Program-made: the position numbers and the translations under genes
Notes under the pieces: generated by a model
What the model was told of the DNA's origin: nothing
The model's database searches: none
The model's input: only the letters and a program-made list of their open reading frames with translations
Shown here: in pieces, positions 27,095-39,740 of the stretch
Layout of the letters: every line of letters begins with the position of its first letter
How positions within the stretch are numbered: the stretch's first letter is position 1
NCBI GenBank assembly: GCA_003342815.1
Contig: PTEX01000230.1
Coordinates: forward strand, 420,891 to 484,890
Direction of reading: 5' to 3'
Length of the DNA stretch: 64,000 bases
Source: Eudromia elegans
Taxonomy: Eukaryota; Chordata; Aves; Tinamiformes; Tinamidae

Positions 27095-29890
27095 AAAAAA
27101 AAAAAAAATCAATTAAAGTCACAGGGAATGGTGGGGAATTGTTTCCGGCAGTTATTTGATATAGTGTGGTTAATGTTTCTAGTCAGCCAGATTAACAGTT
27201 TTGCCTCTATATGCTTGCACAGATAACTTCCCAAGGTTTGTTTTAAAAGTTAAAGAAATATATGCACAAATATTTTAATACAACCATATTTTTGATGTCA
27301 AATAACATTTATTTGCTTACCAAACTTTTATAAATATTCTACACTGCTAAACATAACCAAAAAAGTAAGTTTTGATGTAAAACAGTAACAGGACACACAG
27401 CTCATTCCACAGGATCACATTTCACTCCTAGAAAACACTTAGACAGTGCTTAGGTACAACCTTATTTCTCTATCCATCTGTACCAATTGATAAGCTTTTA
27501 CTTAATACCATTCTCCCACTGTATAATTTGTATTGTGCCACTCTCATATTGATTGAGGAAAATTCAAGCAAGGCAGTGTCAGCTTTTATTTCTACAGGGA
27601 AACCACTGAGCTGAACAGCAAAGCATGTAAGGTCAAATCAGGATTCAGCTTGCCATGGTGCTGCCTTAAAATCATACAGCATGAAGGAAAAAACAAAAGA
27701 GAAAAAAGAAAGGAAAACAAAGGTAGGCTTTGCAAACACAACTTAAACACAAGCAGTTCAACTTACTCTTTTCATTACCTTAGGAGGTCTTGAATAACAA
27801 CATTAATAGAGAATTTTTACCTTCCATCCTCTTTTTATGTATTAAATAATTCAAATTTGCAAGCGGAAGTTGTATTTTCTTAGTACGCCTGAAGTCAAAC
27901 TGCTGTCAAGTATGGTCATAGAAATATGCCTGTATTTATTTAGTTTATCAGCTTCTCTGGACATGTTATATAGCAGGCGCTGCTGCTCTTCAGTTTCTGC
28001 AGCTCCCATTTTCATTTCAGATTTGCCCAAGCAGGCAAAGGGCAGGAAGGCAGGCAGAAAGCTTCAGCACAGCACCCACAGCACTCCTTTCAAGGCAGAG
28101 GGTGAAAGTATGGCTAGTCAATTTGACCCCCGTTTGGAGGAATGCACACAGCAAGGAGAACAAGTGCTTCTCAAGAGTCCATTTCCACGTACATTTGACC
28201 TGTGCACGCTGCACAACTGGTTCTGGGCTGTCACAGGCCTCTGCTGCAGCAGCTCCCAGGGAGGTCAACTCCCAGGGGTAGAGCCAATTCCCTCTCAGCT
28301 CTGAGCATCTCCACAGGTCTGGGAGCCAACAAACACCTGAGATTTTAGCCCTGCTAACTTGCAAGAAAACAGCCTCCTGCTGCTCTGAGCTGTGGCCCAT
28401 CATAGCCTCAGCACCATTGCGATGCTTGGGCTACGCAGCCGCCCACCCCTCACCCTGACTGTGCACTGGGAGTCTGTTGCACAGGGACTACCTGCACTGC
28501 ATCTAAATTCCTATATGCATATATAATTATTTTGTCTCTAAATATCTTTTAAACAAAAGCAAACACAGAGGTGCTTACCTTGCCTTGCTACTAAATAGTG
28601 AGATAACTAAAATGAGGGAATAAATTAGGCCTAGCTTCCTTTCTCTATTTATGCTTTAGGCTTACCTTCTGCATCCTGCAAGTCCAGGTGAGAGAAACAG
28701 ATACATGACTCTCACTTAATGTAATTAATCCCTAGCTTATTTACACACAATCAAGCTTTTGAGCTCTAAGATGAAATCGCCCTAATACAATGACACTGGA
28801 AGTGAAGGACATAGATAAAAAGATTTGTATTTGTTTAGTTTGCTTAGATAAAAGTCTATGTTGGCATCAGGTATTTTGTGAAAGCCATCCTCTTTTTTCC
28901 CCTCTATAGATTACACAAGTTATTAAGTAGCTCCTCTGTCTGTTCTGCGACTTTGATGCTCAAAATCTTACTGGCATAACTACATAAGCAAACACTGAGC
29001 ATTCACTAAAAGGATCGGCAACAATATTTAATAAACACGGTTTATTTTTCAGTTATTGTTAGATTAAAAAAAAAAAAATCTATAATCCCAGCTTGCTTAT
29101 ATTGCCTAGGAAAGTCTACATGAACATGAAATTGCAAGGCATCTCCATTCCAAAAACTGTAAGCAGAACCTGTCAGGAGTAATTCAATTAAAAGAGGATC
29201 TAGCTGTTGTAATAACACCTTGTCACCTAGTTAATTTACTTTGTTTTAAAAGAGCAAGGTAATTTAGCAGACAACAATGCTGGCTTGCTAACCTTTCATA
29301 CCCTGCTAACAGGTGGCAGCCCATCTTGCTTTGATGTTAGCTGTGAAGTGAGATTCAAAGGCCTGTTTATTTACTTCTTTGTTACNTCTGCATTTCCCTC
29401 TTCTATCAATACTGACAAGAAAAAAAAAAGCAAACTACTAACTCTACTTTTTATAACCTTATGAGATAAAACTGTCAAGCTGTACACACAGGCGTTTCTG
29501 CAAGTGCATGCAGGCATCTTGTAACTTATAATTGAAGGTCTAGTTGAAACTACATGCTTTTGACTATTGAAAGATACACTGCTTTGCACAGAAGCTTTCT
29601 TTGCAAAATCAAAACATAGCTGAAATTACCAAAAAAGATATATTCAAAGCAAAATAAAGTGGGCAGGTAAGCGCTCATCTTATTATGTTAGGTATCTGTT
29701 TTAGAAACACCTATGCCACCTTAGATATTTGGATTTAAGCAGCTCATTAGCCCTTGCTATTAAGGGCTGCTGCAAATATTTATCTTCCAAAGCTGACCCG
29801 ATAAACCACTTACAAATGCAAAAAATGCAGAGGGCAGTAACCAACGAAATGAAAGTAATTAAGTAACGATGCTAACAATTAAGTACTACA

Positions 29891-29947
29891 AGTAAATAAT
29901 TAAATATATAATATACAAGTATATATAGTCATGCACTGTATATATAA
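29891..29947. repeat. AT-rich low-complexity tract
   Basis: Imperfect TAAATAATTAAATATA and TATATA words occur in succession, interrupted by GTCATGCACTG. It is simple AT-rich DNA without recognisable element ends. Confidence 0.75.
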
Positions 29948-32900
29948 CAAGAAATACTAAGCAGATTGCAAGTGAAGCTCCTCTGCCTCTTGCAAGGACT
30001 ACTGCATAAGATGTACCAGACTGATTACATGATCTGACCAGAGGAGAACAGCAACCCGAGATGGATTAGCAAATCACTTCAGTCATCCTGAGTTCTGCAG
30101 ATGTCTATGACAGGGAGATCCAAATCACCTTCCATCAGTGAGATTAAAGACAGCAGCCTGTAATCAGTATCAAGGTATCTACAAATGCATCTCTGCTACT
30201 TAATTTTCTTTCCATTCCTGTCCATTTCCCAGTCCTGTTCTCCAAAACATATAATTCAAAGTTTGTTGCTAACATATCCAAGTTCAAGATCACTCCACCA
30301 GTAGTTTCAAAGTANTAACTAGTGAGCACTGAACTGAAAGGTGTACCTTCTCACAATACTTAAGTTAGTATGTATGCTATGAGCTAGTAAGTATATGAAG
30401 TATAATTCACTTCAATTTGGCGTTTCTAAGTTTGCTCATTCTCTTTCTGTCAAATATTAGAAAGCATGTTAATTATAGGTTTGTTCCTTTGTTTTTTAGT
30501 AATACCTAAAACTAGATCCAAGCTTGCATTCTCCAAATAAATGGTCTAAACCAAAATGGAAAGAAGAGCACAGCAAAGAGAGATGACACGAACAAGGCTT
30601 TGCCAGAACAGCCCCATTCTGCTTGTCATCTCCCAGTTCAGACCTGGGGCAGGTCTTCTGAAGCGAGCAATCTCGTCGCTGAGGGACAGGCCTAGCCGAG
30701 AGCCAAACAAAAGCAGCTTTTCCTTATGCCCCTCTCCCCTCTCAGCCTGGGTGCTAAAGCTATGCCATGAGTATCCAGGTATTATTTTCAGTTTTTGAAG
30801 ACTGACATTCAAAGGCCCATTTGGTCTTCATTCAGTGTTTGCACCACTGAGAACATAACACACTGGACCAACAAAATCCCCTTAGTAGGAGCTAGTAAGT
30901 ACAGTTAACCTACAGAGAAATGGCAAGACCTCCTCATTAAGCCTACTGGAAGAGCAGTCACATCAGGTGTCGCTTAAAGTTATTGCTTCTTTACAGCTGG
31001 ATGCTCGTACATGGATAGAAGATAACATGACAAGTTCACAGCAGAAAAAAAAATGTTGAAGTTCACTAAATACACTGAGCCCATAATTATCTTAGGAAAT
31101 ATTTTAAAGAATTGCAGAATGTGAGGATGTTAGGGAAAAGTGCCACATATATATTTCCTATCTTTATAGCGTTCTTTATCTGCTTTTGGTCACCATTTGG
31201 GAAAGCCCACTTCTCCAGATCTCTTTGGTGAGAGACCGTACAGTTACTCTTACACTTGCTGTNATACACTTTCACTGATCTAGGTATAGATCATCCTTAT
31301 TTTCATCAAAAGAATATATTCTTTCCTTCTACCCTGACTCATAATGCAATCAAGCAACCACAGAGTATCTCTGCAAACATTTTGTCATGGACAAACTAAG
31401 GGAAGCGTAGAAATTATAAAGATAATTAAGAGGTACAGAATAATTAACCTAAGCAAGCCCTTGAAGACTAACGTATCCAACATAAAGCTCTACCAATTAG
31501 GAGAGCTACAAAAGAATGGCGATTTAAGTTAAAAGCTTTAAGTGGCACAATCCCTCGTTTTTCCTTAAGTTATTCCCTGAATAAGTCCTGCAAAGAATCT
31601 AAGAATAAATACATCTGCTGTGTAAGCCCCAGTGAAGCAACTACAACCTTCAAGACCACTTGGTCACAGCAAATACTATCTGAGAGATGCCACCCCGTTA
31701 GCAATCGGATACTTTCTGCAGATCTGCTGCTTCACTCTAAGTCATCTGCTTCTTATACAGACAGCTCAGACTCTGTAACGGATGCTGTTCTCTTTTTGGC
31801 TGAACATTTCCAGGCTACAAAAAAAAAACCAAAGCCTACTCTTTTCCTATTTTGTAATGAATTAAGATGTAGTGCTGGTAGTGACGGATGTAAGATGTCC
31901 AACAGCTTGGAGAATAGCCCCGAGCTCTTGCCAAATTATGCACTACAGTACTAGAGAACTGCTAAAAAAAGTATCAATTTTTCTTCCAATGTGATATTTA
32001 TTCCTCTGGAAAAGGAAGACAGTTGGAAATAAACTGTTGAACAAAATCTGATATCCAGTGGAATAATAAGCTATTCAACACGGCAAGATTTCCAGGGATA
32101 GTAAAATACTAGAGAATCTCAGATGACCAGGACAAACTCACAGCAAACGTAAATGTATTCAGTGATACAAAGAAGAGTAGAAAATTTAGAAAAATAAATT
32201 TTATTAATATAAACAGAAGATGTCATACTATTGCTCAATCTGCCCGAAGAACCAACCTGCCAGTCAATGGCAAAGATAAGGCAAAAATCTGCACTGCCAT
32301 CATTTTCAAAAAAATGACATTGTGAAATGACATAGTAAAAAGTGTGCTATGTTACTGGAGCTATATAATAATCTATGGTCAACAATATACATAAAATACA
32401 GCCAAATACATATTATACTTGTTTATCTCCATCTTGGGACATGCTCAATCTCAAAATTAAGGACACCAACAGCTTTTTTTAAAAAAAATCCAAAAAGATG
32501 ATAAATATATACACACAAACCCTAAACTCCCATACTTGAATTACTGTATCAATTAGTTTTACATTAGAGCAGCTAGATCAAGGGAAATTCTGCTGCTGGA
32601 TGGATGTGTGCTTGCCCTACTGACATCAGTGCAGTACCACCATAAAGCAAGATTTCACTGATCATACACTTGCAATCTTTTGAAGGGAAAAATTGCAAAG
32701 AATTCTCTAGCAGCCATCTGTCCTTCTTACGTCAATATAGTGCAGACAATTATAGTAGCACTTCTTTCAACTTCTTCAACAAAGTACATTAAAAAGGTTT
32801 GATCAAATCTTCTTTATGCAATATATGTCACTCTGAGTGAACACAAATTGATGAACCTGCCCTTTGCCCTGGTAAAATGACTTTGTCCATCCTCAATGAA

Positions 32901-33746
32901 ATGGTATATTCAAACACTGTATTATCTTAAATGTTGCCTTAATTCCACATGGAAGGAACAAAGGCAGATGAATGCTAATTAAAATAATGGATGAATAGAT
33001 TTTCCTAAACGTTCTTCCTGTACACCACTTCAAAATACTCTTTTCTTCTTATTTCAACTATTACCAGACAGAAAGACATATTATCAAGAAGGGTTAAAAA
33101 GAAATGGCATGCCCTCAATTTACCTAATGATAACAGTGAAAAATACATTCTGCTTTTCGTACCAAAAACATCAAGAGATTTTAAATAATGTCTAGAACAG
33201 GCAAAATATTTTGATGGCTTACAGACAAACCATTAGACTGCTCTAACTGAAACAGATTGGCCATCACCTCTCCTTTCCGCTTGGTTTACTTGCCAGTAGG
33301 CCAGAGTAGCTGGTTTCACTAATTTTTCAATATTGCCAGTTAATCAGTTTCTCATTTCATCTGTGTACAACTTTCATATACCAACAGAGAAGGGAAAAAG
33401 CATTAAAAAAAAGACCAAGGAAACAAGTGCTTGTCTACAAATTAACAGTGAGGCCCACAGCACCAGAACCAAGTTATGTGCATGCCTTGTTTTACAGCAG
33501 TGCTAAATGGGTAGCTACCCAACGTGCATGGATCTCTAGGTATTCTAACTTGGCCAGTGGTTTCTCCCCAAAGAGTTTAAAACTCNTCTTACAATACATA
33601 TATTAATCCTGTACTCCAGGACTATAAGTCAAGAGATATTAAAATAGATAGTTTTGGTTTGGACTCAACAATATTTTTGCACCAACTGCCACTGCTTGTG
33701 TGCTAGGAAGCAAAAAGTTGGTATTTGGTAAAGGCTTTGATTATTA

Positions 33747-34241
33747 CAGAATTACAGAATCTTTAGGGTTGGAAGGAACCTCTAGTCCAACTCCCCTGCT
33801 CCAGCAGGGATCCCTAGAGCACATGGCACAGTGTGGCATCCAGGTGGGTTTGGAAGATCTCCAGAGAAGGAGACTCCATAACCCCTCTGGATAGCCTGTT
33901 CCAGAGCTCTATCACCCTCACAGGAAAGAAGTTCTTCTCACTTGGAACTTCTGGTGTTTCTGTTTAAAACCATTGCCCCTTGTCCTAATACCAGCCACTA
34001 CAGAGAACAGTTTAGCCTTTTCCTCTCTACAATCGTACCTCAGGAATTTGTACATATTGATTAGATCCTCTCTCAGCCCTCTCTTCTCTAGGCTAAACAG
34101 GCCCAGCTCATTAGGTGCTCCAGTCCCTTGATCATCTTGGTTGCTCATCGCTCAATCCTCTCCACGTCCCCCCTGTACTGGGGAGCCCAGAACTGCACCC
34201 AATACTCCAGGTGCGGCCCCACCAGTGCTGAGTAGAGGGGC
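33747..34241 (-). mobile_element. CR1 LINE, 5'-truncated 3' end
   Basis: This is a CR1 tail in the same orientation as SLC10A7. Its 3' end lies at the low coordinate and reads, on the + strand, ACAGAATTACAGAATCTTTA followed by GGGTTGGAAGGAACC. Moving 5' it retains GAGCTGGGCC/LFSLEKRGLREDLIN near 34080-34110 and the CTCCAGGTGCGGCCCCACCA phrase near 34207-34226, typical of CR1 about 0.4-0.5 kb from the end. A 76-codon remnant of the second open frame (33918-34148) is interrupted beyond. It is a longer but somewhat more worn copy than the one at 7.1 kb. The 5' edge at about 34241 is where CR1-like sequence stops. Confidence 0.94.
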
Positions 34242-37200
34242 AGGAAATTACAAGGCAAAACAACAGATCTTGGTCATGTGTATGTCACAGTTTGTATTAA
34301 CATGAGGTACAGCAAAGAGCATTTCTTCATTCATCTTTAGGGGGACAAGAAGATCTATCTGCAATTAAGGAAAGCCTGAAGATTTACCCACTCTGTCTTA
34401 TCAAGTTGCAGACAATGAAGCACACAAGGCACCTGCTGGAGCACTGCAGCCCGCTCTCGCTGAGACATTGCTATCCACAAAGGGCATTTCGCCCCTCATC
34501 TCTCTAAAGAGAAAAGAAGTCAAGAGTCCAGGCTCTGATTTATGTACTCTATTTTCTTTTCTGGATCCTTTTCTGTAATAGATATGATCAAAGAAGCATT
34601 CCAGCATTACTAAGCCTTAACTTCCCTATTAAAAAGTGAAGATCTTGAAGGGAAAAAAAAAGAAAAAACACACATCAACCAAGCAGTAGTGACAACACAG
34701 AGAGAGTTATTTCCCTCTTTATCCCTGTTTGCTACTCTTCCGTTGGGATGAAGTTCATCCCAGCTACGGACAGAAGCGCACACACGCTATACCATCTGAC
34801 CAGGGAGCACATAGCATAGCCATGAGAAAGATCCTATCCAAATGACTGCATAAAAGTTTATGAGCATACAGTATTACCACTTTCCTAGGCTCACTCAGAT
34901 CTCAAATTACATTGTAGTATGAAGTGGGGGGTTTTTGATGTTTGNTTTTGTTTGTTTTTTAACTTCTCCCTGGTTATACCTTGGCACTCTTCAATACTTG
35001 ACAAGGTCAACTTCAAAACATATAATGACAAATCTGGTCAGTAAAGTAATAAAAAATAACTGCTCATTCTAACCTATTTTCTTAAAAAAAACAAAATAAA
35101 AAACTCCCTATATAACTTCTATATAAGAACAGCTTTTTTCCATCAATTTTGAATGGGACAGAATTTTACATTTTAAATTTAAAAATGACACAGCTTCACT
35201 TCAGAGACTTTGCTGATGAAAGGTAACTTAAACATTCTTTTCCTCAGCTCCTTTCCTGTCCACAGTTTACAATTCCTTTTCTTTAGGCATGTTCACGAGA
35301 TATTTCTAAACTGGATTGCATACATGATCAATGTGAGAAGTAAAAAACAGGCTTTGGTTTTAATCTTGGATCATTTCACTGAATTGGTTTAAAACAAGGC
35401 ACAAGAAACCAATGCCTTGCAATGAAAGGGGAGGGGAATGCAGAGTTGTCATCTCTGAAACTGTCTTTGTCACCAGAGAATTCAGTATGGAATTGCACTT
35501 CAGATCAAGAAAAACAATCCCATTTTGCTAGGCTTTCAAATTTCCTTCTCAGAGCACTAAGTAGATTTAGCTGTAAAAAGCACAGTGACACTGCCTGAAT
35601 AGGAGTATTTGTCCTTGTGAACATCTGAAGCCTCTGTTTCCTTCCACCAAAAAGATCCCTCAAAAATAGGTAAATAAAAAGGTACTGGTAGATGCATTTA
35701 GGAAAAACTATCCCTTATTTGAAGCAGGTAGTACAATTCCACATGAGCAGCATTTGAAGCTCATTTGCTTGCTCTGCTGCTTTGAAAAAGCAAGCAGGAA
35801 GTTCAGTGTTCTTCAATGTTGCCAGGCATCAGCAATGAACTGTGAACAGCAGGGATGTCATCACTGAAACACATAAAGCTCCCAAATGCCACTTCAGGAG
35901 CTGTTTGGAACCTATTTTCCTGCCCCCAGGGAAGGCTAGCTCTCAAATCATAACATTTCTTTTTAAAAGTGGAGTTTAATTTTTGATTTTTTTTCTGAAC
36001 TTCCTAATCCATTTCAACAACCTCCTGAGATTGATGCACTCCTAATGGTGCCACAGTCACAGTAAAGTGGTTCTGGGTAGACTTACTGCAGAAGCACACA
36101 GCACTCTTCTCCCAACCAGTGCATGTGCACCCTTGTTCTGGGCTGTAGGAAAAGTTGCACCACTTCATTCTTCTGCGGGGCCTCATAGGAAGATCTCACT
36201 GTAGCAGGTACCAGACAAGTCATCATCCTCTGACCCAGACAGCCTACAGTTATACTGATAAACTTGTGAAACGGATGTAACCTCAAACCTACTCACCAAC
36301 TTGTTTCCAGAAAAGGCTACCTTACCTTCATTATCCAGAAACAACTTTTAATTGCATCACAACTACAAGTGAAAGGCTCTACAGCACATTAGAGAGGACA
36401 TGAGACATCCAAGATATCATCTCAAGTAGGTGTTTTTGTTAACTCGAGTTGACATTTATCTGGAGCTGTTTCTTTCTAGTCATGGGGTAAACCTCTGTCT
36501 GTTTTACATTCCAGTCTTTTCAGACTTGTTTTCAGACTACTAGTCTACATCATTATAAGGAAGAGTTTTCGGGAAGATCTAAAGTTCCCTGTGAAGGATG
36601 TAGATAAGGATAGTTTTCCAGTGGTGTGATTCCCAAAGAATTATCTTCAGCAGAAAATGAATTTCAGAAGTTGCCACTGTTCTCCCTCCTCTGATCTGGA
36701 ATTCCTGCTCCCACATGCCAAATATCACCTCCTCACATGAGCCAGCTGTATGAATGGCCAGACCACAGACACATTCAGGATTTAAGAACAGTAAAACATC
36801 AGAACATTGCAACAACCATAGAAAGGATTACTTCAAAATCTAGACCAGGTCTGTCCTTCAGCCTACGGCCCAGTCCCAGTGCTGGGCAGGTTAGCACAGC
36901 AGAACGGATGCCAAGCTACTGGGCATGTGTGGGAATGAACACCACAAACAGCGCAATTTCTCCTTTTGCTTCCATGGAACTACAGAGAGGCTACACTTTC
37001 TCCATTAGCGCAAGACTCCCTGCAAAGTAAAGGGAAAAAAAAAAAGAAAATGGCCAATAAGAAGGACTTATCAAAGTCCATAAAATAAGGAAAAAAAGTG
37101 AGCAGTAACTATGTAAGGCCTTTTGCAATCTGGAGTGGAAGGAGACTCACTGTTTCCCAATATAATTAATCTAATTGAAACCTGGAACAAAGATTAAACT

Positions 37201-39309
37201 TAATCCTGTTTAAAATTGGCAGTCTCATATTAAAACATCATTTATATCAGTACATTAAGAGAAAAATGAAGTTTTTGCAAACGTTTTGCTTAACATGGCA
37301 GTGACATATTCAGTTTGAAGTGGGGTTTTATCTTGTTATATAAAACAAATGCAACTTGTTTAATATCACTCTAAATATTAAATTGCTTTGAAAGAGAACG
37401 TGTGGATGAGAAAATTTGATTTCAGAAATAAAAAAAACAGTGAAAAATGATGCCTCTAAACCTTAAATTAACTGAACAATAATTCTCTGTGGCTACAATT
37501 TAGCAGTTTCCCAATCAACCCATCAGTTGTAAAGGCTGGGGGGGAAGAGGGAGGAGAGATATTGCCTAAAATGAAGATAAAGTCTTCTCTAGTGAAAGTC
37601 AATACATCTTCTTAAGCAAGAAAAAAAGGTCCCTAAACATCCGTAACTACAATCAGTAATTGTCATTAAAAGCTCTCATTATATAGAGTAAGTGTAATTA
37701 GAGCATCTTGCCCTCACAGGGTGCAGCACACAGAGAATGCTGGAAGGATTCATAAATTAGTGCCAAATCAGTCTCATTCCCATCAACCATGCAAGCTGCT
37801 GTAAAAGAGAAAAATTGTATTTACACACATTAAGGGAAAGCCCACTGGCCTCTACAAAATTAGCCTAAACACAAAATGCAGTTATTCGAGGGACTCCCTA
37901 TTTCATTATACGTCTTAGAAATAAAAGAGATAAAGTTTGCCATCAATAACGCTGAACATATCTGCTGAACCCCGCAGATTCCAGGGCATTAATAATTTAA
38001 ACTCTTATGGGAATTTTGTCACGGTGGAGATAGGACTTGTCTGCAAACGGAGCTCAGGGGATGTTCAATATGATCTATTCTAGTATACACACACAATTGC
38101 TACATTTATCATGATGCAGGAGAAAAGAATGGTTCTTTCGTAAGGACTTCAGAAATGTTTTTCCTGTAATTTACACAATAAAACCTCTGAGTGTTTCTAA
38201 TAAAAATCTCAGCCTCTAAAAAGATACTGTCATGAGAATTATACTGAAAAGGTTTCTTCTCTCCCCATCCTTATCATTTATTCACGCACGGTGGTGTTTA
38301 TGAGCACAGCAGGAAGTGGGATGGGGAGTGAGCAATCCAGCTGGCTGAGAGCAGTGCTGGCTACACAAGATGCTGCTGTAAACACAGATACAGCACGAGA
38401 CTACAGCCCAAGCAGACAGTGCTATTTGTTTGACTCAAATATTTATACATACAAGTGCAAATCTAACTGTTCTGCACACAGTGCAGTCAGTTACGTGCAC
38501 AATTACTAGATCTCAGTGCAAAACCTCTTTTGCTCATGTCAGTGGGAAGCACAGATAGCATACAATCTTTGGAGATATTTGTCTTGCAATATAGATTAAG
38601 TTCAGGCATTTATTCAACAGCTAATCCAGAGCAACTGCAGCCATGGACACTTCAGTGCTGGAACAATAGTACTTTTTCTAATTTAACCGTTGTTCATACA
38701 CTCAGCCCCGGATGGACATACGCTTACTCAAAAGTGGGGAAGAACAATTAAGCAGGAAAGCAAAACATCTTTCAAAAGCAAGCCCTAATTCTTGCAATAG
38801 CTGTTTTGTCCACACACGTTTAAATCCTTCACCTTTGTGATGTCACAATTCAGCGTGCGCCACAGAACCTGAGTGGCAAAAGGACTGATGTTCTACTACA
38901 AAGTTTAAACACTGTGTGAGCTATTGNAGTACTTGCAATATCAGAAAATGCCTCAAAATATTTGTCAAATCTTTATTTTTAGAAACAATTTAGTCAATGA
39001 ACTTCAGTGATCTGAAAAGGAGCCTTAACCACAAGCATGAGACATGGCTCAGTATCTTAGCTCTCCAGCTGATAAGCTTTTCACTATGATTTAAAGTAAT
39101 CCACATACAAACCGAATGATAGTGTCCAAAGGCTTTACAAGATTACTGCCTGATTAGCAATAAAAAGTCCCTACGAGTTCCATTCAAGAACTTTATCACA
39201 CAGTGCCATAAAACAATTATTTTCCTATTGAGACATGAGTAACAAAATCAGCCTGCAAATCTAATTCAAAAGTCTATCACTGCAGCAGCTCCTACTGCAT
39301 GTTAGCACC

Positions 39310-39740
39310 CTGAAGAGCTCCGTTCCCGTGGCAGCCTCAACACGTTCTGCACATGCGAGCTCTCAAAGGACCCCTCGTGCACAGGCTCCAGTATTTCGGA
39401 CGGAAGGGAGGAAGTGCAGGTGGGTGAACAGCCCAGGAGGGATGACATGCGGCAGTTGTGCACCCGGGGAGCAAAAGGGACAGTGGTGGCATCTGCATCC
39501 CCCTCCGGAAATAACGGCAGCTCCTGGACCGGGATGCCTCGGGGTAGCGCCAGCCCACCCTGATCCGTGCCCTTCTCCTGCCTCCCGCCCCAAAGCCACC
39601 TCTGCTAGAGAGCTTCTTGCCCACTGGTTGCCAACCGCTTGTCCTCCCGCTCCTCCAGCACGTCCTAAATGGACCTATCGCTGCCAAGAGCCCTCCTGAC
39701 CCAAACACTCCCCCAGTGCCAACCTCTGCTCCGCCTGCTC
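39310..39740. other. GC- and CpG-rich block inside the 41-kb intron
   Basis: I count 21 CpG dinucleotides between 39321 and 39733, against very few in the AT-rich flanks, and GC content by eye is about 60 percent. Both strands are open over much of it (123 codons on +, 164 on -, the latter without an ATG start). This is expected in GC-rich DNA, and neither frame resembles a known protein. It may be an orphan CpG island, an internal promoter or enhancer, or simply a GC-biased segment. Confidence 0.6.

Noticed and set aside
27870-28403. 144-codon + and 128-codon minus frames overlapping
   Set aside because: They are mutually exclusive frames in a GC-rich patch without homology that I can name.
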